A DNA stretch of 10,500 nt. Source: Bacteroidota bacterium (GTDB lineage: Bacteria; Bacteroidota; Bacteroidia; Bacteroidales; WCHB1-69). This document shows positions 1 to 5,625 of the stretch, one piece after another. The notes under the pieces were generated by a model that was not told the origin of the DNA, ran no database searches, and was given only the letters and a program-made list of their open reading frames with translations. Location: positions 1-10,500 of the forward strand of contig JAEWNB010000058.1 of NCBI GenBank assembly GCA_023392945.1. Reading direction: 5' to 3'. Numbering within the stretch: the first letter of the stretch is position 1; each line of letters begins with the position of its first letter. The position numbers were made by a program, and so were the translations under genes.

Positions 1-663
1 ACCTTAGCTCCTGCTTCTGTTCAAGAGATGTATGACTTTGTAGAACTTGGCTTTGAGTTGGCTTTCAAATACCGCAACCCCGCGATGATACTTTCAGACG
101 GTGTTATTGGTCAGGTAATGGAAAAAGTGGAAGTTACCGAGTACAAACCACGTTGGACAGATGAGTATATTATCAAAAATCATCCTTGGGCAGCTACCGG
201 CAAACATGGAAGAAAAGATCACATCATCATCACCTCTCTTGAACTGGATTCCTTAAAACAGGAACAGGTTAATATTCGTATTCAAAAGAAATACAAAGAA
301 TGTGAAGCTAATGAAGTAAGATATGAAGCTCTCTATTGTGATGACGCCGAATATTTAATCGTTGCTTACGGCTCTTCAGCCCGTATCAGTCAGAAAGCTA
401 TTGAATTGGCACGTGCCAAAGGAATTAAAGTAGGGCTACTTCGTCCCATTACTTTATGGCCTTTCCCCTCAAAAATTATTCACGAAATAGGTTTAAAAAC
501 CAAAGGAATTCTCTCTGTAGAGATGAGTGCAGGTCAAATGATTGAAGATGTTAAGCTGGCTGTTGAATGCAAAGTTCCTGTTGAGCACTTTGGACGTTTC
601 GGCGGTATTATTCCTTCTCCAAGTGAAGTATTAAATGCTATTGAAACAAAATTAATAAAATAA
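1..663 (+). CDS. vorB: 2-oxoacid:ferredoxin oxidoreductase alpha subunit, probably VorB (5' end missing)
   Basis: The reading frame is open from the first base, so the gene begins outside the window; about 220 C-terminal residues are visible, where family members usually have about 360. The family oxidatively decarboxylates a 2-oxoacid to acyl-CoA in the cytoplasm, passing electrons to ferredoxin. The visible start, with a YRNPAMILSDG segment, resembles the end of the pyrimidine-binding (PFOR domain I) part. Visible residues about 118-160 (AYGSSARIS, then LLRPITLWPFP) match the transketolase C-terminal-like domain II. The beta and gamma subunit genes follow on the same strand, so this is the alpha member of a four-subunit-type enzyme. 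Substrate (2-oxoisovalerate rather than 2-oxoglutarate or pyruvate) is inferred from resemblance to Bacteroidales proteins annotated as VorB. The family is secure, the exact substrate is not. Confidence 0.9.
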   Translation, partial: TLAPASVQEMYDFVELGFELAFKYRNPAMILSDGVIGQVMEKVEVTEYKPRWTDEYIIKNHPWAATGKHGRKDHIIITSLELDSLKQEQVNIRIQKKYKECEANEVRYEALYCDDAEYLIVAYGSSARISQKAIELARAKGIKVGLLRPITLWPFPSKIIHEIGLKTKGILSVEMSAGQMIEDVKLAVECKVPVEHFGRFGGIIPSPSEVLNAIETKLIK

Positions 664-688
664 ATGGCCGGATTTAAATCCTCCATTT
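662..688 (+). other. Intercistronic hairpin between the alpha and beta subunit genes
   Basis: The arms AAATGG (662-667) and CCATTT (683-688) enclose the perfect palindrome GGATTTAAATCC (670-681). This can fold as an outer 6-bp stem, a small internal loop (CC opposite T) and an inner 4-bp stem with a TTAA loop. It begins inside the alpha-subunit stop codon and lies 24 bases before the beta-subunit start. No long T-run follows, so it is not a typical terminator. It could be a transcript-processing or stabilising element or a partial attenuator. The role is inference; only the base pairing is seen. Confidence 0.4.
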
Positions 689-712
689 TAATAAATTCAA
701 AAAATAATAAGT

Positions 713-1480
713 ATGAAAAGAGAAGATATTATAAAACCCGAAAACTTAGTGTATAGACGTACTCCTGTTTTGACAGACAACACGATGCACTATTGTCCCG
801 GCTGTGGTCATGGAACCACTCACAGACTTGTTGCCGAAGTGATTGAAGAGATGGGAATTCAGGATCACACAATCGGTATTGCCCCTGTAGGCTGTTCAGT
901 ACTTGCCTACAATTACTTCGATGTTGATTTCATTGAAGCTGCTCATGGTCGTGCACCTGCTTTGGCCACTGCCATCAAACGTTTAAAACCCGACCATTTT
1001 GTATTTACCTATCAGGGAGACGGTGACTTGGCAGCCATTGGTACCGGCGAAACCATTCACGCCTGCAACAGAGGAGAAAACATTGTCATCATTTTTATCA
1101 ACAATGGAATTTACGGAATGACAGGCGGGCAAATGGCTCCTACAACCTTGGAAGGAATGAAGACTGCTACCTCTCCTTACGGAAGAGATTTGAGTATTAT
1201 GGGAAATCCGCTCAAAATCACCGAACTTGTGGCACAACTTCCGGGAACCTACTACGTAACCCGTCAGGCTGTTTATACTCCTGCATTGGTTAGAAAATGC
1301 AAGAAAGCCATCAGAACTGCTTTTGAAAATCAGAAATTAAATAAAGGGGTTTCTTTTGTTGAAGTGGTTTCCAATTGTAATTCAGGATGGAAATTGCCTC
1401 CTGTAAAAGCAAATCAGTGGCTCGAAGAGAATATGCTTAAATTCTATCCTCTCGGAGACATTAAAGTCCCTGAAAAATAA
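713..1480 (+). CDS. vorA: 2-oxoacid:ferredoxin oxidoreductase, TPP-binding beta subunit (probably VorA)
   Basis: This 255-residue protein has the length of the separate beta subunits of archaeal-type 2-oxoacid:ferredoxin oxidoreductases. It binds thiamine pyrophosphate, and in this family also a 4Fe-4S cluster near it. The TPP signature is visible: GDGD at residues 102-105 followed by NN at 130-131 (GDGD...INNGIYGMTGGQ), which carries the Mg-pyrophosphate ligands. Cysteines 28 and 31 (CPGCGHG), 61 (VGCS) and 222 (SNCNSGW) match in number and approximate spacing the four cluster ligands known from two-subunit family members. The gene starts 49 bases after the alpha subunit and ends 26 bases before the gamma subunit, so it is clearly cotranscribed with both. 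The start has no Shine-Dalgarno sequence, only A/T-rich DNA, as is common in Bacteroidota. Subunit naming varies; KorB is the equivalent if the substrate is 2-oxoglutarate. Confidence 0.92.
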   Translation: MKREDIIKPENLVYRRTPVLTDNTMHYCPGCGHGTTHRLVAEVIEEMGIQDHTIGIAPVGCSVLAYNYFDVDFIEAAHGRAPALATAIKRLKPDHFVFTYQGDGDLAAIGTGETIHACNRGENIVIIFINNGIYGMTGGQMAPTTLEGMKTATSPYGRDLSIMGNPLKITELVAQLPGTYYVTRQAVYTPALVRKCKKAIRTAFENQKLNKGVSFVEVVSNCNSGWKLPPVKANQWLEENMLKFYPLGDIKVPEK

Positions 1481-1506
1481 AACTTAACTTTTAAAAATTT
1501 AAAATT

Positions 1507-2058
1507 ATGACAGAAGAAATCATTATAGCAGGCTTTGGCGGACAAGGAGTACTCTCGATGGGTAAAATCATGGCCTATTCCGGTGTTATGCAAGACAAGG
1601 AAGTAAGCTGGATGCCATCCTACGGCCCCGAAATGAGAGGTGGTACTTCAAATGTAACCGTAATCATCAGTGACGAACGAATTAGCTCACCATGTTTAAA
1701 TCAGTTTGACACCGCGATCATTTTGAATCAACAATCCATGGATAAATTCCAGCAATCTGTAAAACCCGGCGGACTTTTAATTTACGATCCCAACGGAATC
1801 ACAAATCATCCCACCCGCAAGGACATCAATATTTATCAGGTTGCCGGAACAGATAAAGCAGCCGAAATCGGGAATATGAAACTTTTCAATATGATTATTT
1901 TGGGTGGTTTTATTAAAGTTAAACCGATTATAAATCCTGAATTTATTGAAAAAGGTTTACAAAAATCACTACCTGCGAGACATCACAATCTAATTCCTGA
2001 AAATCTAAAAGCTATTGAAATTGGAAAGGAAATACTGAAACCTATTCACGTTCTCTAA
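1507..2058 (+). CDS. vorC: 2-oxoacid:ferredoxin oxidoreductase gamma subunit (probably VorC)
   Basis: This 183-residue protein is a stand-alone gamma subunit (pyruvate/ketoisovalerate oxidoreductase catalytic domain family, PFOR domain III). The diagnostic glycine-rich motif GFGGQGV is at residues 9-15 and the conserved SYGPEMRGG segment at 38-46. The gamma subunit packs against the alpha and beta subunits in the cytoplasmic complex and contributes to CoA and interface contacts. The gene is the last of the operon, 26 bases after the beta subunit, and a strong terminator follows. In some relatives gamma is fused to the alpha chain or to a ferredoxin-like delta chain; here it is separate, and no delta-type ferredoxin gene lies downstream, so that gene, if present, should be upstream of the window. 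Confidence 0.9.
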   Translation: MTEEIIIAGFGGQGVLSMGKIMAYSGVMQDKEVSWMPSYGPEMRGGTSNVTVIISDERISSPCLNQFDTAIILNQQSMDKFQQSVKPGGLLIYDPNGITNHPTRKDINIYQVAGTDKAAEIGNMKLFNMIILGGFIKVKPIINPEFIEKGLQKSLPARHHNLIPENLKAIEIGKEILKPIHVL

Positions 2059-2086
2059 TAGGTTATTGTTTTTTCATTTTAAAAAA

Positions 2087-2112
2087 GGCCGGTATTCACC
2101 GGTCTTTTTTTT
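2087..2112 (+). terminator. Rho-independent terminator of the oxidoreductase operon
   Basis: The arms GGCCGGT (2087-2093) and ACCGGTC (2098-2104) form a 7-bp stem, with one G-T wobble, around the loop ATTC. Eight T residues follow directly (2105-2112), and an A-run precedes the stem. It lies 28 bases after the gamma-subunit stop codon and is the most G+C-rich hairpin noticed in the window. Confidence 0.9.
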
Positions 2113-2226
2113 ATTGAACAAAAACACTCCCTTTAATAATATTCATATCCTATCCAATAAATAGGACATTATTGCGTTAATTAATTCGACATACAATTGA
2201 AATTATTAACATAACACTTTATTAAA

Positions 2227-2793
2227 ATGAAAAAAAGTATTTTTTTTGTATTAACAGCCGCATTGTTAACTTGTAGTTCAGCTTTTGCTCAAAACAGTTC
2301 AACTCAAAACAACGTTACTCCAAAAAAACTCTCTTACAATTTCATCATGGAATTTGGAAATTATTTTGGAAGTAAAACTGTAGGATTAACAGGTGTAGCC
2401 ATTAACAGTTTATCCATTAAGGATCAAAATTTAATTGGTATCGGAGTAGGATATGAAATGGATGTAAATGATGAGACTGCCATACCATTATTCTTCAATT
2501 TCCGCCACTATTTTGAAAAACCGGAAAGAAAGGTTACGCCTTTAGTAAATCTTGCTGTTGGAACTAGATTATGTTTTACTGATAGACATGCCTGGACAGA
2601 AATTTACGACCCTATCACAGGTTATTACACTAGTTTTGATGACAGCTATACTGAATTTATTCCCGGGTTGTATGCCAGTATGACAGCCGGTTTCAAAGCA
2701 AAAGCATTTTCTTTCAGCTCAGGTTTTTTCTGCAAATCGGGATCTGAAGGTTTTGCGACTGGAATTGAAGTAAAATTAGGATTTACATTCTAA
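2227..2793 (+). CDS. Small secreted protein, probable outer-membrane beta-barrel
   Basis: I do not recognise a specific family. The 188-residue product starts with a clear signal peptide: Lys-Lys, a hydrophobic core, then AFA and a likely cleavage before Gln22. The mature part is rich in alternating hydrophobic/polar segments with aromatic residues (for example FFNFRHYF, YASMTAGFKAKAFSFSSGFF) and ends in GFTF, a terminal Phe as is common in outer-membrane barrels. The size would fit a barrel of about eight strands. It stands alone between the oxidoreductase terminator and a bidirectional terminator, so it is probably monocistronic. The upstream region has only an imperfect promoter match (TACAATTG at 2192-2199, one mismatch to TAnnTTTG). 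Outer-membrane location is inferred from sequence character; ligand or function cannot be stated. Confidence 0.75.
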   Translation: MKKSIFFVLTAALLTCSSAFAQNSSTQNNVTPKKLSYNFIMEFGNYFGSKTVGLTGVAINSLSIKDQNLIGIGVGYEMDVNDETAIPLFFNFRHYFEKPERKVTPLVNLAVGTRLCFTDRHAWTEIYDPITGYYTSFDDSYTEFIPGLYASMTAGFKAKAFSFSSGFFCKSGSEGFATGIEVKLGFTF

Positions 2794-2808
2794 TCAAAAA
2801 AAATCGAT

Positions 2809-2844
2809 AAAAAAAAAGGAACTCAAATGAGTTCCTTTTTTTTT
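2809..2844. terminator. Bidirectional terminator between convergent genes
   Basis: GGAACTC (2818-2824) and GAGTTCC (2829-2835) form a perfect 7-bp stem around AAAT. Nine A residues precede it (2809-2817) and nine T residues follow (2836-2844), so it reads as a canonical terminator on both strands. It lies 15 bases after the stop of the upstream plus-strand gene and 10 bases after the minus-strand stop at 2855, and should serve both. Confidence 0.92.
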
Positions 2845-2854
2845 ACAATACTTT

Positions 2855-3943
2855 TTATTTATTAATCAAAATTTGAATTCTTCGTTCTTTAGCGGCGGTA
2901 ACACTATAAACAGAATTCTTTTGGTCATTAAAATTATCGCTGACAGAAGCAGCAGAGGTGGACTCTCCTTGTGGATTTTCATTTATAATGAGTTGTCCAT
3001 TATAGATATAAGAAGCTAAAACTCCCCCACCATATTCTTTAAGATAGTTTTTTAAACTTGAGATACGACGTAAAGAGAGATTGGTGTTATAATCATTATT
3101 ACTCAAAGGGCTGGCAAAACCGGTAACTGAGAGGGTAACAGGCTCACCTGCTTGCAATACTTTCAACAATAAATCAGAAAAACCGGCCAATTTATCATAT
3201 TCAGCCTTAACGGTACCCATAAAAAACTGTTCAATTTCAGCTTCGGCATCAGCTTTTTTCTGACCTGCAAGTCCTTTAGAATATTTAGCTTTGTATGTAT
3301 CTTTCATTGTAATATAATCCTGATAAGTAGTAGAATATGATTTAACAGTAGAAACTTCAGTATTATTTGGATCAGGTCTGTCATTGTCAAAATAAAGGGT
3401 AATCGGCATTAGTTTAGCAAGTTTTTCAGCGATCATGGCTTGTTCTTTAATTTCTGCTCTTTTTCTGTCGGGGTCACATTTGTCAAGGTCAAAAACCACA
3501 TCAACCTGTGATTTCATATCAGCCGGTTGGCATTCAATTTCAGCAGCTTTCCATTTCGGGGAGGATTTAACCAATCGGATAGCTTCGTCGTCAAAATCCT
3601 GATAACCTGAAGTTTTAACTAAAGCCACATCCGTAACGGAACCATCTGTTCGAACCATAAATTCTACAGTAGCAACACCCCTGATATTTTGTTCTTTCAA
3701 AGCTTTAGGATATTGCATATTTTCACATAAATAATTACACATTCCCTTTGTCCCTCCAATAAAATGGGGCAATTTCCAGGCTGCAGTAGGAGGAGTAGGA
3801 TTTCCGTCATCACTTCTGACAATGGCAATTCCTTGTTTGCATGTCTTATGAACATCTTTATCACATTGTGCATAAAGAGCTGATACATTCATCAACAAGA
3901 CCAGAGCAAAAAATGCAATAATAAAACTGAAAATCTTCTTCAT
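2855..3943 (-). CDS. Secreted TonB C-terminal domain protein with OmpA-like C-terminal domain
   Basis: The product is 362 residues from the start at 3943. The frame stays open to 3979, but MKK plus a hydrophobic core begins only at 3943 and a promoter element lies inside the longer version. The signal peptide ends near ALYA with Gln26 next. Residues about 57-152 are a Bacteroidota-type TonB C-terminal domain: PHFIGG, the YPKALKEQNIRGVATVEF stretch, DGSV, then DDEAIRLV and PKW. Residues about 181-361 look OmpA-like: ITLYFDND, a 75-residue charged insertion, VTGFASPL, YNTNLSLRRISSLKNYL, a GES segment and a final RRIQILI. OmpA-like domains usually bind peptidoglycan, and TonB-C domains normally contact outer-membrane receptors. 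Without a retained membrane anchor or Pro-rich spanner it is unlikely to be a classic energy transducer. A periplasmic or wall-associated role is inference. Confidence 0.85.
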   Translation of the reverse strand: MKKIFSFIIAFFALVLLMNVSALYAQCDKDVHKTCKQGIAIVRSDDGNPTPPTAAWKLPHFIGGTKGMCNYLCENMQYPKALKEQNIRGVATVEFMVRTDGSVTDVALVKTSGYQDFDDEAIRLVKSSPKWKAAEIECQPADMKSQVDVVFDLDKCDPDRKRAEIKEQAMIAEKLAKLMPITLYFDNDRPDPNNTEVSTVKSYSTTYQDYITMKDTYKAKYSKGLAGQKKADAEAEIEQFFMGTVKAEYDKLAGFSDLLLKVLQAGEPVTLSVTGFASPLSNNDYNTNLSLRRISSLKNYLKEYGGGVLASYIYNGQLIINENPQGESTSAASVSDNFNDQKNSVYSVTAAKERRIQILINK

Positions 3944-3968
3944 GATTATTATATTTATAATTAAGTTG

Positions 3969-3976
3969 CAAATATA
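3969..3976 (-). promoter_or_regulatory. Probable -7 promoter element for the TonB-C/OmpA gene
   Basis: The minus strand reads TATATTTG, an exact match to the Bacteroidota -7 consensus TAnnTTTG. It ends 25 bases before the start codon at 3943, giving a short leader. No TTG -33 element lies at the usual 19-21 base spacing, so the assignment rests on one motif and its position. Confidence 0.5.
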
Positions 3977-4025
3977 CAAAATTTTTAATATTACCTCTTT
4001 TAACCAAAAATTTTATTTTTTTAGT

Positions 4026-4033
4026 TACTTTTG
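4026..4033 (+). promoter_or_regulatory. Probable -7 promoter element for lipA
   Basis: TACTTTTG matches the Bacteroidota consensus TAnnTTTG exactly and ends 25 bases before the lipA start codon. No TTG -33 element is visible at 19-21 bases upstream, where the DNA is T- and A-rich. Together with the opposite-strand element at 3969-3976 it forms a divergent promoter region of about 115 bases. Confidence 0.5.
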
Positions 4034-4058
4034 CCAACCAAAAAATAACCTTTTCGAT

Positions 4059-4919
4059 ATGAAAATTGAAAGAAAACCTGCATGGCTTAAAATTAAACTG
4101 GAGAGCGGTGAGAACTATCCATTTGTTAAACAAATGGTTGAACAAAACAATCTACACACAATATGCAGCAGCGGCAAATGTCCCAACATGGGTCAATGTT
4201 GGAGTCTTGGAACTGCCACCTTCATGATTTTAGGGGATATTTGTACTCGTTCCTGTAAATTTTGTGCCACAAAAACAGGAAAGCCATTACCTGTTGATGA
4301 AAATGAGCCGCAAAAAATTGCTGAAAGTATCAGACTCATGCAATTAAAACACTGCGTCATCACTTCCGTTGACCGAGATGATCTTCCCGACAAGGGTGCT
4401 AATCACTGGGCAAATACCATTCGTAAAATAAGGGAACAAAATCCTTCGATTATCGTTGAAATCCTCATTCCCGATTATGATAAAAAATTGCTTCAAATTG
4501 TGCTGGATGCGAAGCCCGATATTGTGGCCCATAACCTTGAAACAGTTGAAAGACTTACCCCATTAGTGAGAAGTAAAGCCACCTATCAAAACAGCCTCAA
4601 TGTGCTTATGAATATTGCCGAAAGCGGCATGATCACCAAAACAGGAATCATGGTCGGGCTTGGCGAAACCCGCGAGGAAGTTGTCAATTTACTTAAGACC
4701 TGTCGGAATACCGGTTGTGAAATCATCACCATTGGTCAATATCTTCAACCTTCCAAAGACAATATTGCAGTGACGGAATATGTCCATCCCGACACCTTTG
4801 CATTTTACAAAATCGCTGCACAATCGTTAGGGTTTAAGAGTGTTGAATCTGCCCCATTAGTTCGGTCATCTTACATGGCTGAAAGGTCATTCCTAAATTC
4901 ATTAATTCAGAAAAAATAA
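4059..4919 (+). CDS. lipA: Lipoyl synthase LipA
   Basis: This 286-residue cytoplasmic radical-SAM enzyme inserts two sulfur atoms into protein-bound octanoyl groups to form the lipoyl cofactor of 2-oxoacid dehydrogenases and the glycine cleavage H protein. Both cluster signatures are present: the auxiliary-cluster motif C-x4-C-x5-C at Cys36, Cys41 and Cys47 (CSSGKCPNMGQC), and the radical-SAM motif C-x3-C-x2-C at Cys62, Cys66 and Cys69 (CTRSCKFC). The C-terminal RSSY (269-272), which supplies the serine ligand to the auxiliary cluster, is intact. Length is normal for the family. The frame is open back to 3942, but the family-like N-terminus starts at 4059, downstream of the TACTTTTG promoter element, and the extra upstream residues are only translated A/T-rich spacer. 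lipB converges on it, 31 bases away. Confidence 0.97.
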   Translation: MKIERKPAWLKIKLESGENYPFVKQMVEQNNLHTICSSGKCPNMGQCWSLGTATFMILGDICTRSCKFCATKTGKPLPVDENEPQKIAESIRLMQLKHCVITSVDRDDLPDKGANHWANTIRKIREQNPSIIVEILIPDYDKKLLQIVLDAKPDIVAHNLETVERLTPLVRSKATYQNSLNVLMNIAESGMITKTGIMVGLGETREEVVNLLKTCRNTGCEIITIGQYLQPSKDNIAVTEYVHPDTFAFYKIAAQSLGFKSVESAPLVRSSYMAERSFLNSLIQKK

Positions 4920-4950
4920 TTAACAAAATTGTTTATAAGGGAATTTGAAT

Positions 4951-5613
4951 TTACTTTATAAAATCCTCAAAGAAAGATTTTAAAAGAGACTTCACTTCTT
5001 GCATATTAATTTCTCTGCCAAGTTCTTTTTGCAAAGAAGTTACTCCTTTATCCACAAAACCACACGGGTTAATATAAGAAAAGTAAGACAAATCAGTATT
5101 CACATTAAAAGCAAAACCGTGCATTGTAACAAAGCGTGAAGCTCTAACCCCGATAGCACAAATTTTACGGGCAAATTTAGTATTTGGATCAAGCCAGACA
5201 CCGGTAGCTCCATTAAGGCGTGAAGCATCTATTCCGAAAGTTGCAACCGTTTTAATTATAGCCTCTTCCATATTAAAAATATATCCCTTCAGCGAGAGTG
5301 AGTGGTTTTCAAGATCTATAATGGGATAACCCACGATTTGCCCCGGACCGTGATACGTAATATCCCCCCCTCTGTCAATGTGATAAAAAGTGGCATTCGC
5401 TTTTTTAAGGAACTCATTATCAATTAAAAGATTATTTTCATTTCCTTTTTTACCCAAAGTAAAAACATGGGGGTGTTCGCAAAAAACGATCGTCTCCAAA
5501 TCATGCGTTGGAAGACCTGATTTTTTTGCATCCAAAATTTTATTAAAAATTTCATCCTGCTGATTCCATGCTTGCAAATAATCAATTCTGCCCCAGTCAG
5601 TAAAATTCATCAT
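4951..5613 (-). CDS. lipB: Octanoyltransferase LipB
   Basis: This 220-residue enzyme moves octanoate from acyl carrier protein to lipoyl domains, the step before LipA. The hallmark segment RGGDITYHGPGQ is at residues 81-92, followed by GYPIIDL. The catalytic pair is visible as Lys150 (ARKICAIGVR) and Cys184 (INPCGFVDKGVTSL); their 34-residue spacing equals that of Lys135 and Cys169 in the E. coli enzyme. HGFAFNVNTDL at 165-175 is also typical. The gene lies 12 bases downstream of the TlpA-like gene on the same strand and is probably cotranscribed with it. Either of two adjacent Met codons (5613 or 5610) could start translation. The gene converges on lipA, and no convincing terminator separates the two. 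Confidence 0.97.
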   Translation of the reverse strand: MMNFTDWGRIDYLQAWNQQDEIFNKILDAKKSGLPTHDLETIVFCEHPHVFTLGKKGNENNLLIDNEFLKKANATFYHIDRGGDITYHGPGQIVGYPIIDLENHSLSLKGYIFNMEEAIIKTVATFGIDASRLNGATGVWLDPNTKFARKICAIGVRASRFVTMHGFAFNVNTDLSYFSYINPCGFVDKGVTSLQKELGREINMQEVKSLLKSFFEDFIK

Positions 5614-5625
5614 TAAATAAAAAAA

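Noticed and set aside
983..1237. Open frame on the minus strand inside the beta-subunit gene
   Set aside because: It lies wholly antisense to a well-supported gene, has no family-like motif and no promoter or start context of its own.
2227..2301. Possible lipoprotein signal (LLTC) in the small barrel-like protein
   Set aside because: The residue before Cys is Thr, not Gly, Ala or Ser, and a good signal peptidase I site (AFA before Gln) follows a few residues later.
3944..3979. Upstream in-frame extension of the TonB-C/OmpA gene by 12 residues
   Set aside because: It would put extra residues before a normal signal peptide, and the -7 promoter element at 3969-3976 lies inside it.
3942..4058. 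Upstream in-frame extension of lipA by 39 residues
   Set aside because: The extra residues are translated A/T-rich spacer without resemblance to LipA, and a TAnnTTTG promoter element lies within it at 4026-4033. The family-like N-terminus begins at 4059.
4920..4950. Possible terminator between lipA and lipB
   Set aside because: The gap is A/T-rich with short partial repeats only; no stable stem followed by a T-run is seen on either strand.
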